NCBI RefSeq assembly: GCF_037975245.1
Contig: NC_092572.1
Coordinates: 7,393,501 to 7,457,500, forward strand
Source: Apostichopus japonicus
Lineage: Eukaryota > Echinodermata > Holothuroidea > Aspidochirotida > Stichopodidae
Length of the DNA: 64,000 nt
Reading direction: 5' to 3'
The position numbers were made by a program, and so were the translations under genes. This document shows, piece after piece, positions 10,301 to 22,417 of the stretch (within the stretch, counting starts at the first letter, position 1; the number at the start of each line of letters is the position of its first letter). The notes beneath the pieces are model-generated. The model did no database searches and was not told the DNA's origin. It saw only the letters and a program-made list of their open reading frames with translations.

Positions 10301-13300
10301 AGCTTGTCTTTCTCACGCCAAAAGTCAGGGGCCTCTCTAAACTTTCTGAATCTCGATTTCTTCGGTAAACAGTAATAGTTGTCATCCCGTTTGTATCTAG
10401 ATGTGCTGTTCATGAAAAATATAAAAAAGGGCATTAATATATTTTAAGTATTCTCTTCAGAAATGTAAACATCACTGATGACCATTGGAGCTATTTTTCA
10501 AGCAACTAAAAGCGAATAAGCAAAAATACGAATGAACGCAGAAATTTAAGGCTACTGGTAAGCTTAGCAGGTCGTCCTGACATACCAATACAGTATCAAT
10601 AGATCTTGTTCTTTAGAGGTATGCTATATATAAACCCCAACTACAGCACGCTATCGTGGAAAAGTTTCTTGAGATTACGTAATCGGCCTGCCTTGGTCGT
10701 AAATTGACCTCTTTTACCAATTATTCTGCAACGCCTGCCACATATTGTTTCTTGTATGAGGGTCTTTGCGTGAACGCTGTATGATTAACTACACTGTAGA
10801 CACAAACATATTTCCACACAGTGTTTACACATATAGCCTAATGGTGTTAAGAAGCTATGCAGGCTAATCTTAGAGCCTGAGATCGATTTACGACAGTGGC
10901 AGGTCGATTACGTAATCACAAAATTTTCCTAGCTATAGCGTGCTATAATTGGAGCCAATAAAGCAGATCTTTAGAGCAGCTTTTTGTCTCCGTTTCTATA
11001 ATTTTCTCAACCTCATTGACCCCAAGATGCCATAACGACATACATAACTAGCTTATCTGTCAAATCTAATTTCAAATGGTGAAATAAAAGTCGAAAATGA
11101 ACAACTTTGAACGTTGCTTTTCTCGAAGATATTTCCCGTTAGGATCGCAATAAACCCCGCCCACAATATGAATATGTAAACTCTATGAACGTCATTGAAT
11201 AATGAGGTGAATCATTTTTATCTTAAAGGAATAGTTCAGGTGTCACAAATGTTTATCTTATATGAAAGAGGACAATAAAAGAAACCCAATAGTGAAGACA
11301 TTATTCAAATATCTTTTTCCGTTTAGGAGATATTCAAGTTTAAAGTTCTATCTGATTGTGTGAAAACTGCTAAAATCAGACTAGCTGTGACGTCATATCC
11401 TCACATTCCTGAAAAGTCTTTGTTATTGTATTAAAATATTTTGTAAGATTTTATGACTTACAACCAAAATATACGTCAGGAGATCTCTCATGTGTCAAGG
11501 GAAGTATTTGAGATTTAACATCTGAAGAATGTTTGATTATATTTTTTTAGATTTGTGAAAAAAAATGTAATTATTTTTTAATGAAATATATTGACACATG
11601 TTAAGGAAATGAGGATGTGACATCACACCCTCACAGTTAGTCTTTCTAAACCAGTCATTTGCAAAGAAATTTTGAAATCTTCAAAATGTGATATCTCCTT
11701 AACGGAGAATGCTATCATGGTAGTTTCTTCACTATTCGGTTTATCTTTTTAAGCTCTTTCATACAAGATAGACATGTCAAACAACTGAACCAATCCTTTA
11801 ACGGCGTCGTAAGCAGCCCAGTACACCAACATGTACTACAACACTATGCTTTGTGTGGGTACATTGTGTATGGCTGTGATACCGCCGCGACATTTTCGGA
11901 TTGCTGTGAATGAATCTGTTGTAAGCTACGGGTCATAAATAAACACAATAAATAAAATAAATCTGTTAGCCAGCTGCTTATCCACTAGAGAGAGCCTGTG
12001 TAGGAGAATGTGTAAAAGTAAGTTGGCCTGACGTTGGGAAAACAGCGACAAAACGCAAAAACCTGCTTAAATAGGCATACTTCCATTCATTTTTCAATTC
12101 TTTGAAGATTCAGTTGGTGATCAATGGCCATATGTGCATAAAACTTTATCTGCATATCCGGATTGACTCTATATCCAGTTATATCTGGCTTTTTATGGCC
12201 AGATAAAACGTTATCATGATATGGCCAGATAAAACTTATGATAACGTTTTATCTGGCCATATAAAACCAGATATAACTGGATATAAAGTCAATCCAGATA
12301 CGCATATAAAGTTTTATCTGGCCATATAAAGCCAGATACAACTGGATAGAGTCAATCCAGATTCGCATATAAAGTTTTATCTGGCCATATAAAGCCAGAT
12401 ATAACTGGAGTTAGTCAATCCAGAGATGCAGATAGAGTTTTATCTGGCCATACAAAGCCAGATATTACTGGATATGGAGTTAATCCAGATACGCATATAA
12501 AATTTTATCTGGCCATATAAAGCCAGATATAACTGGATTTAGTCAATCCAGAAATGCAGAAAAAGTTTTATCTGGCCATATAAAGCCAGATATTACTGGA
12601 TATGGAGTCAATCCAGATACGCATATACAATTTTATCTGGCCATATAAAGCCAGATATAACTGGATATAGAGTCAATCCAGATACGCAGATAAAGTTTCA
12701 TCTGGCCATATAAAGCCAGATAGAACTTGATATACATGTTAGACTGTATTTTCTTACATAGTGTATTTTCATAGAGATTTACATTGTCCTATATTGTGGT
12801 ACTGCACATGCATATACATTTCAATGGTAAAGCACTTACAGTGTACACTAAGTCAAAGGGGGGGGGGGGATAACTATGACTAGGTTACTTGTTCTATCTG
12901 GGTTGCTAGGCAACCACAGGGTCTTAGCTGGAAAAAGGATGACTCAGAGGGTAATTAAGTGTGAAGCCTGCTTGTGAAGAAAGGACATATGTGTATTGTT
13001 AACAATACACATATTACTCTTGGAGTGAGATAGGAAAGGGAGTGTATGTTGGTAGGAGTAATAGAAAGGATTGGTACATTAAGAAAAGGTGATGGAGATT
13101 CGTAAAATATAACCTTTTGATGTCAGGACATTGGCAAAGGATTCTATAGTAAACTGACCAGTCAGAAGTAAGGAAGATTTTTTTGGAACGGAGGAAAACA
13201 AGGAACATATTTTGGGACTGAACTTCGATACTGAATGGAACATATATCACCCTCCTGGAACTTATTTATTAAAGAAAATATATTAAATAAAAGAATAGCA

Positions 13301-16300
13301 CAACGCAATTTAGAATCAACATCTACAGCACCACAGACGAATAAAGAACTCAACCTTCAAGTATTATTTTTAAGTGTACTAGTGGTACCGCGCGATGCCA
13401 TGGTATTTAAGAAAGTAATATGATTAACCTGGGCCCAAAATTTGAATGTACATGTATTAAATATCAGTTTACAAATGTTTGGTAAGGTATAGTTAAAATT
13501 GTGTAATGTGCATGTATTTTACATATTCCTACTATATTCCAATCCAGTTGAGTTCTGTGTTTATATTTCGCGTGTGTCTTGCTCTCTGTATGGGTCTCCG
13601 TACCAGAACAGAGATAACTGATCAAGCTGGAAAGTTACTCTCAATGCTAGTCCAGTTTTGGCCACTTATTTCCTGTTGATCTACATAACCCGCTTACATA
13701 CAGTTATTCCAGATATGCAGATAAAGATTTATCTGGCCATATAAAGCCAGATATAACTGGATTATCTAAATTTTCTTTATATCAACCAGATAAAGTTGTA
13801 ACTGGCCCAGATATGGATGGCCAAAAACTTAGCCAGATAAAATTTTATATTGGCCATATAAAGTTTTATCTGGATTTTCTTTATATCAACCAGGTAAAGT
13901 TTTATCTGGCCCAGATATGGAAGCCATAAACTTCAACCATATACAATTTTATATGGGCCATATAAAAGTGTATCTGGATTTTCTTTATATCAACCAGATA
14001 AAGTTTTATCTGGCCCAGATATGGATGCAATAAATTTTGACCAGATAAAATTTTATATGGGCCATATAAAACTTCCTTTTATATCAAGTTATATCTGCCC
14101 AATTTTTTATCTGGCCAGATATAAATTCCAGATCTGGAGCAGATCTGGCCCAGATTGAAATTCCAGATCTGGGCAGATCTGGATATTTATATCTGGCCCA
14201 GATCTGTGATTTCGGTAAGGGGATTGAAATAAACACCAGTAGTTTTTTTTATAAGTGACGCTACTTTAATTCTGTTCTGATTTAGATTCATATTATGCAA
14301 TTTAATTAAGAACCACAAGAAAGTCTAGTGCCAATCGAAATCGAAACCACCAAAAAACGCTAGCCTAAGAATAAAACGTCAGAAATCAAGAAGAAATGGT
14401 TCGTTTTTGTAAGACGTACTTCATCCTTTTCCATGTTATCTCCAATAAGTGGATTTGTTATCTTATAAACGACATATCTTGGTTCGGCAAAAAAATCGAA
14501 ACTTACTTGATGCACGTTGTACAAATGCAACTGGATTTGGAAGTGAAGCTAATTCCAGATAGATGGAATATAATTTATATTCTCCCAGGCGACTATCACG
14601 ATTTCGTTTCGTCTTCTTGAAGGTCCAGTACATGCCCTGGTCGGAAGGCGTTGGGTCAATGGCTGTACTTAGAAGTAGTATGCCACCGTCATTCAATAAA
14701 TTACCGTCCTTTTCTAGAGTTACTTCCAGTGATGTACTTCCTACAATAGTAGGTCCTATTGCATACACAATAACGTCATCATCATCTTTTCCCTTAACAG
14801 CTGACGGGTTAATTATTAAAAAGTTTGCAAAATAACCTTTTTGGGGGGAGATAAAAGAAGAAGATTTGTCAGCTATTTCCCCAGTAAGAGAGACATCAAC
14901 AATATTGCTATATTTCCTATCCCCAAGATTGTAGTTGACTTAACTCAATCGTATAGAGGTACACACAATTTGCTTTCGTTTTTTTTTCTTTGTTCACGAT
15001 GATGTTGTTTCTCTTTCTGTTTGTTATGCAAAAGATTCAGTAAGTATAAGAGTGAATTCTCTCCAAATGCAGTATCCGTCCTGGACACTGCCCTCAAGTG
15101 AAATCTCACTCGTACGAAATAACACTGTAAATATGACGTTCGTCAATGGCCATGGTAGACGCATAATAGTCTGTGCAAATATGGTTGCAGTGTACAATTC
15201 TAGGTTGTGAAAAGTTGTTCATGTTTGGATAGCTTTAGTATAAAAGGCATATCTAAAATAAAGCACGCCCAAGCGACGAAATAAACAATTGAAAAATGCT
15301 GACGCGTTTTTCTTAAAATTCTTTTATAACTATTAAAGGTATAACGGAAAAATGACTGGGAAAGTTTAGACAAAATGGAAAACGTCTAGAACTGGATTTA
15401 AACAAGTGACCCAGGGTTAATGCGTTCGTTCTTTTCCTTGGTTTCTTTGACTTCATTACCTCATCAGTCAGACGTATTAGACCCTTAAACTATGTTTTAA
15501 ATAAATTAATGGTTAAAAGAATATGAGCATGTTTTAATTCGTACCAAATGTGTTGTATATTCTGAACTCAACCGTATCTAGTTGAGTCACGGTGACAGGC
15601 GTAAGACTGCCTACGTCAGCTGCCAGTGTCACGAATATTTTGAACGATAGGTCTACCCCGAAGTCAAAGATATCTACTGGGTAATCTGTGTTGACCCCGT
15701 CAGAAGTCACAGATATTGGATTGACTCGTTCCACTACACGGTTCGCCGCTAGGATGGCGTCTATATCAAGAGACGTGTCTGTGGAGACATGCGGGACAAA
15801 TGAGCAAAAGTCATTATATGAAAGTTATCGAAACATACATAATCTATCAAGAATCATAGAACAGGAGCTTACTTAACACTCATATGTTGAGAAAATCGTT
15901 AAGGTTGAATTTCATAAAATATAACTTTGAGCAGAGGCACATTTTAAATGTTAAACTTTTCTATCAAAGGCTACTTTCTAACGACCCTCACCTTAATATT
16001 TTACAAAAGGGCATTTTTGTAGATAACAGAAGGACACTTTTTCATTGCAAAGAATTGAAAGAAAAATAATGTTAATAAAAAAAAAGAAAAAAGATTTCAT
16101 GAACAAAAAAAGACCTCTTTTAATTTGACGATTTTCACAAAACAAGCCAGCACGGAGCCGCCCGCGCTCCTTTCCCCTCGGTCCTGCCTCCATTGATCAA
16201 ACACATAGATGACTTACAAAAGCTAACGGTAGCGCTGTTTGGGAGTGGGCTTATCCCATCATCGTCGGTTACAGTAACGGTCGCCTGTACGGTCGTCGTT

Positions 16301-17636
16301 GGTACTGGAAGGAAAACGCTGACAAAAATTCTAGACCCGGAATCAATATGACGAACTCTCGGTTCATTAAATCGAATGATGGCGCCATGCACTTAAAAGA
16401 CATAAAGGACGAAAGGGGAATATGATATAGTGATAGGCAGTTGGCTGAAGTTACGACGTATAACACAAGATTCATTCAAAGTAGGTTAAAGAGAATATTC
16501 CGATGGCAGACCACGTGACACAAAATATATATATAAAAGAGAAAGAAAATATTGTCAAGTTTTTGATTGAAGACAAAAATCCCAGCCTGCACGATATCTG
16601 GTTTTCTAATCGCAGATATTGCTGTTCTGAATGTAAACTATTTCATAAAAACAAGGCCTTACTCGGCAATGTTCATTAAAATAATAGGCCCATGCGTTTA
16701 TAAACGTTCTGCAAGATGTTTAATTACATTTTATACATCATTTTTGGCTTATTCTTTAGATGTGATGTATTAGGGATGCTTGTCTAAAGTAAAACCAATA
16801 TTCTCTTTATTTAGTAAATCAACTAAAAATATACTAAACTTGTTTGGAGAATATTATTTTCATCGGTTCATTAACGATTCTTATAAAGAAAAACAACACT
16901 TTTCGTTAGGCTTAATTACCATGATGACGTCAATTAATTTGCTATTGTCATTTGCATTCATAAACTTTTACTAATATTTGGTAAAATACAACATACTATT
17001 CATGATAAAACATGTAATAGGGATGTGAATTTCACCGAAAGATTTGTTTTTTACTCAAGAAACTTCAGTCACTGTAATACACCTTTAATGATTGATTGCG
17101 TCTTACTTATTGGGTAATAAAAGCAACATACTACAATTCAACTATCAAAACAACTGGTTCCTATTTTAAAAATAAAATAAAATTACTACAATAAAATAAA
17201 TACTGACCACAATCTTAATTATTGCAATACAATCCTCTCATGGATATTATAGGAAGTCTCTAACAAAGTAAATTGTGACCATGTTTAACTTTTTAATTAC
17301 CGGAGTTTATGGGAAGAAATTATCCAGAAATCATCGCCCAGTTGGGTGTTTTCCTTTCCGTCTTCGTTTTATTGAATCATTGATTTCTTTCAGCTGAGCT
17401 GATAAAGTTACCTGAGAGTAATATGGGTTGATTCTCTATAATGTAGTCTCTACTGAAAGAGATGAGAGGGCCGTAGGAGTAGGGAGGTACGCTAGATGCC
17501 TACTACGCCTTTTCCATTTGATTACGTCATTGAGATATATTAATATCTTTAAGTTAATTGACATATTAAGTGACTTACCCAACATGCAGCCGCATATGAA
17601 AACAGCAACCCTCAAATAATGGTTAATTGAAGTCAT
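7225..17636 (-). CDS. Gene B: secreted Tie-like ectodomain protein, about 484 aa
   Basis: Eight exons, in transcript order: 17636-17579, 16391-16218, 15778-15545, 14755-14507, 10405-10145, 8805-8662, 8378-8217, 7397-7225. All internal junctions are phase 1 and the coding length is 1455 nt. The product begins with the signal peptide MTSINHYLRVAVFICGCML. About 190 residues of unrecognised beta-rich sequence follow (three exons), then a cysteine-free Ig-like segment and three EGF modules. The second EGF, with CKGYLFCLGGNYGCSCGCGW, and the third closely follow the spacing of Tie1/Tie2 EGF repeats, which bind no kinase but form part of the angiopoietin-receptor head. An in-frame TGA comes shortly after the last EGF, with no fibronectin repeats, membrane helix or kinase. 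I infer a secreted protein, perhaps a ligand trap. Its ligand is unknown. Confidence 0.82.
8217..8378 (-). CDS. Gene B exon 7: Tie-type EGF module 2
   Basis: 54 codons, phase 1-1. CKGYLFCLGGNYGCSCGCGW and GTNCDT match the cysteine and aromatic spacing of the second EGF repeat in vertebrate Tie receptors. This is the strongest family marker in the gene. Confidence 0.88.
8662..8805 (-). CDS. Gene B exon 6: EGF-like module 1
   Basis: Phase 1-1. CSDTVPCLCVNGGICG followed by CQCPPCFRGIYCEH gives six-cysteine EGF spacing with the usual NGG turn. Donor GTAAGT. Confidence 0.85.
9188..9309 (-). pseudogene. Fossil exon resembling gene B N-terminal segments
   Basis: Lies in the intron between the Ig and first EGF exons. 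One frame reads FVYADVLDESNRNTVVTDF and FRVIVIVDLQSPVSLTIV, similar in strand pattern to exon 2 (FVSVFLPVPTTTVQATVTV). AG and GT (GTAAGG) flank it, but its phases cannot join the neighbouring exons, and an in-frame TAG precedes it. Likely a decayed duplicate exon; chance is possible. Confidence 0.35.
10145..10405 (-). CDS. Gene B exon 5: Ig-like segment without cysteines
   Basis: 87 codons, phase 1-1, acceptor TGAACAG, donor GTAAG. SIRWFSNGRRV supplies the core Trp, and GAGIYTLHRY stands where DxGxYxC is expected. There is no Cys in the exon, so the Ig disulphide is absent. Confidence 0.8.
10975..11930 (+). mobile_element. Degraded copy of a TTAA-type MITE, interrupted
   Basis: 10975-11215 is clearly similar to 24799-25025 (shared blocks include GCCATAACGACATACATAAC and CCGTTAGGATC). 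11802-11930 resembles the following part of that element. A second MITE (11227-11797) splits it. The left flank TTAG appears to be a mutated TTAA. Confidence 0.6.
11227..11797. mobile_element. TTAA-flanked palindromic MITE (piggyBac-like target)
   Basis: Flanked by TTAA at 11223-11226 and 11798-11801. Terminal inverted repeats of roughly 110 bp begin AGGA; both arms contain TATGAAAGAG and AATAGTGAAGA in inverted orientation. No transposase ORF. The TTAA duplication is characteristic of piggyBac-type insertions. Confidence 0.7.
12143..14213. repeat. Fold-back element with TATCTGGCC tandem arrays
   Basis: 12225-12728 holds about eight units of 64-66 bp, each containing TTTTATCTGGCCATATAAA, CCAGATATAACTGGAT and GTCAATCCAGATACGCA. 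The first unit (12143-12211) is inverted relative to the rest. A second array of related but longer units occupies 13704-14213 (CCAGATAAAGTTTTATCTGG, GGCCCAGATATGG), ending in AGATCTGG repeats. About 1 kb of non-repetitive sequence lies between. Almost every unit is itself palindromic. It sits in gene B intron 4. Confidence 0.75.
14507..14755 (-). CDS. Gene B exon 4: third N-terminal segment
   Basis: 83 codons, phase 1-1. Contains TPSDQGMYWTFKKTKRNRD. The DQGMYxx pattern recalls the F strand of an Ig-like fold (DxGxYxC) but without the cysteine. Ends at GTAAGT. Confidence 0.75.
15545..15778 (-). CDS. Gene B exon 3: second beta-rich segment
   Basis: 78 codons, phase 1-1, acceptor CCACAG, donor GTACGA (weaker). 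Contains VERVNPISVTSDGVNTDYPV and FVTLAADVGSLTPVTVTQL. Repeats the strand pattern of exon 2, so the two may be halves or copies of one fold. Confidence 0.7.
16218..16391 (-). CDS. Gene B exon 2: beta-rich N-terminal segment
   Basis: 58 codons, phase 1-1, acceptor CTTTTAAG, donor GTAAGT. Contains SRIFVSVFLPVPTTTVQATV and TVTDDDG, alternating hydrophobic residues typical of a beta sandwich. Family not recognised. Confidence 0.7.
17579..17636 (-). CDS. Gene B exon 1: signal peptide
   Basis: ATG at 17636-17634, 19 codons with a hydrophobic core (LRVAVFICGCML), then the donor GTAAGT. It is the only Met-initiated hydrophobic exon upstream of exon 2 and its phase matches. Confidence 0.75.
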
Positions 17637-20600
17637 TATTAATCAAGATAAGGAGTTAAATATCGCAAATTGATACAGGATCAGTCTGAAAATGTGGCCA
17701 CCAGCTTAAAGTCAACCTTCAGTGGGTAATGAAGTTAAATTCCTGGACGAGAGAACTACCATGGGTGTATACTTAAGTTTGTAACACATTGCAAGGTCAT
17801 AAATTCCGTTTAATAATTCGCGAGTAAATAACTAACCAATGCATACACTTAAGGTGTCGAACCATGGAGTTTTTATGGAACTCCCTGGTCGAACAAACGA
17901 TACATTGAAAAGAGAACAAAGTTAGCTTGCTTAAACTAGCATAAAGTCTTAATTGAGTGAAGTCATGCATGACTATTTTGAGCACTGAAGCACGTATTGA
18001 TATGTAGGGGAAAGAGCACCTCTGACTCAGTGTTAATATAGCAGAAACCATAGCAGGATTTAAAATTTTTAAAGCAATGGTTTTTATACTATCCTTTTTA
18101 TATTTCAAATGAATAGGATTAAAATTAGACTTTATATTTATTTTTAAGACACTTTTTTATTTTAAACGTAAATGTGTTCATTGTATCGTCCCGTATTGTA
18201 ATGTTTAGGGAATGTCACATGTAACAATAACCTTGCAAGGTTTGCCAACAGGTTATATACGTAAACAGGTGTAACAGCTAATATATCCATTCTGTACTAC
18301 ATTGGAAATATATGGAAATAACAAACATCACTGTAACTGGATAGCTGGAGAAAGTCGACCCCGTAAAACATATTTGTTTCCCTGCGACATAACTTCGAAT
18401 TCAGAACATTCAATTTAAGATGATAAATAACTATTCAATTCTGACCATTTAACTTACTCAAACGAAAAACATTTCAACGGATAAATAAACTCCCACGCAT
18501 GCCCTATATGGGCTAGACGTACAATTCTCCCCATTTCCCTTCGCATAAAACTTTGATAAAGGAACACCTCCATTGTGTTTACTGGTGTTAAGTTAACGCT
18601 TCTTAAGATAATAAACTGTCGTGACTTGGAGTTTTATAACAACTAAAAACCACAGTCTTCGATCTATGCGTGAATCCAGACAAGAGAAAGACAAATACAT
18701 ATGGAAACCATGCTGTGTTGTTGAATAACAACGTACTGTACCGTAAATCATCCGTTAAAATAACAAACTATTTTTGGTATTGCATTGCGAAATCCTCTTA
18801 CTTGATGCTAAGCTTCACCTTTGTTCAGTGTGTATGATAATAATAGAGTGTGTAAGTATTTCGTAGGGGTCAAGGTCGTGTTTTCAGGAATGTGTTATAG
18901 TGAGAAGTTATCTTATACGAAATAGATTCCACATGTGGTGTAAGGGTTTCGCCGAAAGGCATATACCGATTTTAAGACCTTTATATTAGCCACCTTTAAT
19001 CGACTTATGCACGTAATGATAATGGCCTTCTGCCGTCTGCTTGGCACTTATAAGACGTTATAATTCACATATTTGCATCGAGAGTACTGCTTTCGGTTAA
19101 ATGTATCAAACTAGTCGTTTTGTACTCATTCCAAACGCAAGTAATGATCAGTAAGTCTTTTTAGTGTAAAATTAACAGGATATAGTATGCATTTCTTACA
19201 AAATTTTATATAACGAACTCGTCTATAGTATTTTTTATTTTGTAGTAGTTATTTATCATATATAACTAATTCATTGTAGCATGTTACGATTCAATTGTTT
19301 TCTGATTTCTGGTTTGACTAGTTCAACTTTGTTACCTTGGAGGTGTATATGCAGTTCATTGTATAACTCCGGTTGCTGTTGATCATATGAAAGAAAGCAC
19401 CCATGATCCCCCGCCCATCCCCTCTCCCCACTCTCTCTTTACCCACCTATCCTCAGTATCTGTAAATATAGATTTTGAAATTATACACTCAGTCTAAGTG
19501 ACTGAAAATTAAGTTTCTTTGAAGAGATATACCTACCGAAAATACTTGTGGGCCATTTCACCGTTGTCATGGAGACATGTTATTTATTAAATATTTGGTT
19601 AATTATGACTGGAAGAGTCTATAACCTGCATAGACGTTATGATACGGATACATAACATCTTTCTGTTTACTCAATTCCAACTCATTTTGTTACAAGGAAC
19701 TTATTTTAAAGCTTAATAAAGCATTTTTCTTTGGCCTCACCGGCTTTTTTTCGTTACAAAGGTTTGGTTTCCTGCAGTAGCCTGATACATGCATCATCCA
19801 CTATATACGCTGTCACGAACTGCCGGCATGTGAATATACATCAAACGTAAACGAGATATTCAAACAGTTTGTGGATCGATGCCAGGAAAATGGGAATTCA
19901 ATACGTAATTGACAAAAACAATATACAAACACGAATTTTAATTTAAAATATTATAGTTTTTGTATGGCTATAGTGCTAGGTTAAGTTTATGTTTGGAGAA
20001 ACCATTGATAGTAGGCCTTTGATATGATGTTGTGTAACATGTCACCAACCCATACTCATATCATTCTTGTATATTATAAGATATGACACCTTGAAATCAA
20101 ACGTTTCTTAGGGTGTTGTCAAGAATGTCATCAAGGTTACATGGTGGATCCTGAATGGCAAGTGTTCAATTGAAAACGGTGATTTGACATTTTTAAACAC
20201 CCTTCAATGATCATCAATTCTTTTCTTGTTTTTATGACCCCGAACAAACAATACAAACACATATTGCTGGCGTCTAACTAACGTTTGTCCAAACAAAAAA
20301 GCAAGGGAATTCCTTAAAGTCAGGGTCTATGGGTTACAGTAAAATTTGCTACAGTTTGACGTTGGTTTCACCATATATATTGTCAAAGAAGTTTCCCCAG
20401 TCGTAAGACGGTCATAATTGTATAAAACAATGGTTCGAGGACACAGAAAATACAATAACAGATATAGGAAGGGTTTTGAAACATATATTTCATCGATGAA
20501 CTTAAATAAACCACGACATTGGACCAAGAGAATGGAGGACAGTATATTTACAAAAACAAAATGTAACCCAAGATAGAGCCTGTCATTGGGCCACGAAACC

Positions 20601-22306
20601 CAACCAAACGGCGCCAATCTCAAACTAGGCCTCCTTCCACCGGAACTTTAATGATTCGCTCAGCCTGAGCCACGGATCTTGATCCGCTCTGACAAGAACG
20701 GCACCGAACTTTTCCAAACTTAACTTCAATTAGTATGCAAATAGTATCATGAATATTTACAATCAAAACCACGACAAGCATCTACGTCATTAGTTACTGT
20801 AGCTGTATAAAGGTTTCGTTACAATGAGACATGTACTCATGTTTAAATGACACCAATAGAGGTATTACCGTTAGAAGGTGTCCACGTAAACTCTAACGAA
20901 AAAAAACATTAGCAAATACAACGTACCTCACTGTGTTCTAATTTTTCCTTTTTTTAACTCCTCAAGCTATTACCTCATAGTTAGATCAACAATTTGTGGT
21001 TTACGAAAAATTGAAATGAAAAAAAAAATGTGTTGTGAATGTAGTACCGTAGCATGGAATCCAATATTGAGGGCTGCGAACAATTTAAGGAGGGGCGCAA
21101 TATTCGTGTTATGTTACTAGTGAAGTTTTTTGCGCACATATAGTGGCTGCAGAGATAAGGGGGCGGGGCAATGTAGTTTTTACGGTTGGTGGTGGGAGGA
21201 GGCTGCAAGGACCGGGTTGTGCCACCGTCTTGCTAGGGGCCTGGGTGGTTCGTGTAAATTGTAACCATTACCTACAACTTTTTTGGAATATTATGCGAAT
21301 ATTTTATCACATATACTGCTTGCATGATATTAAATAAACGGCATAGTAAATATAGTAAATAGTTATACTTTGTTCCTATCGATTTCGTTTGTTCCGTCAA
21401 TGTGCCGGGTATCGCTTCACGAGCAAACTTCTCTTTGAATTTTATATGCTGTGTGCGAAAAACTATTACAGAATACTGCTAGAAATCATTCACATACTGT
21501 ACCTTCCCATTCACAAGTCGTGAATTTGCTAATTGGGGGTTAATATACTGAAAGCAAAAGTTGTTTATACATGGAACCGAGAGCGCATTCTGTGTAACAA
21601 AGCAGACACATACTTGAAAACTAATTGACCCTAAATATTCGAGTGTGGTTTACTTCCCTGCAGGAATTGAAAGTAAAAGTATAGTGGAGAACAATCTTTC
21701 AATTCCTGGTAGGCCTATGCATTGTTAAGAAACAGACGAATTTCCGCAATAACAAACTTAGCACAAATCCTCTGTTTAACATCAATAGTATAATCATTAT
21801 CGTTCACATTATTTTATAACAAGTACAACGGTAAATATAGCCTGCAAGAAACTGGGAAACCATCGATACTTCGTTTAGTGTGATAGTTAATATCTTCCAA
21901 GTTCGGTAGCTACAACACAAACGAAAGCTATGCAAATAACGTTAGCTCAATGTAGGTTACAGACGGAATAGCTTTAAGTATAGTTCATTACAAGGTTTAG
22001 TACTCCCTTGTTACAACTTGTAACCACTACTCTCATAGTTTGGCAATATTGATATGACTATAGTGTTAATCTCGGTTACTAAACTCACACAGTTGGAATT
22101 AACGAGACCATTCAAACATCAAAAGTACACTTCTTCCATTCAAACCGTCGTTATGTCTTAAAGCTTACACAACACAAAAAATAGAAATCGTGATCTGTAG
22201 ACGAGTTGCGTAGACTATCTGTCGGCCTGTATAGCTTAGCACGTGCTATTCTTTCCAAAATGCGTGAACAACCCTTCCGTAGTTCGCTTGTAATTAGTTA
22301 GTGCCT
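17637..22306. other. Spacer between genes C and B
   Basis: No exon with splice signals and recognisable sequence was found on either strand. It should contain the gene B promoter and gene C 3' UTR, but no clear TATA box or poly(A) signal was identified. The 29-bp hairpin at 17861-17889 also occurs in the MITE at 24799-25411. Confidence 0.5.
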
Positions 22307-22417
22307 TCAGATATTGTCATTAATTGGCGACCTAACATTCCCAGTCATCGGGACATAGGCATCCATGCAATCACGATCTCCAAGAGTAATGCCAGATTCA
22401 CCAGTGGGAATATTGAC
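22307..22417 (-). CDS. Gene C last exon: tail and stop
   Basis: Acceptor ATTGTAG, 36 codons then TGA (22309-22307). Includes GDRDCMDAYVPMTGNV, where AYVPM is a YxxM-type motif that in other receptors can bind PI3-kinase SH2 domains once phosphorylated. Phase 0, as needed. Confidence 0.75.
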   Translation of the reverse strand, partial: VNIPTGESGITLGDRDCMDAYVPMTGNVRSPINDNI

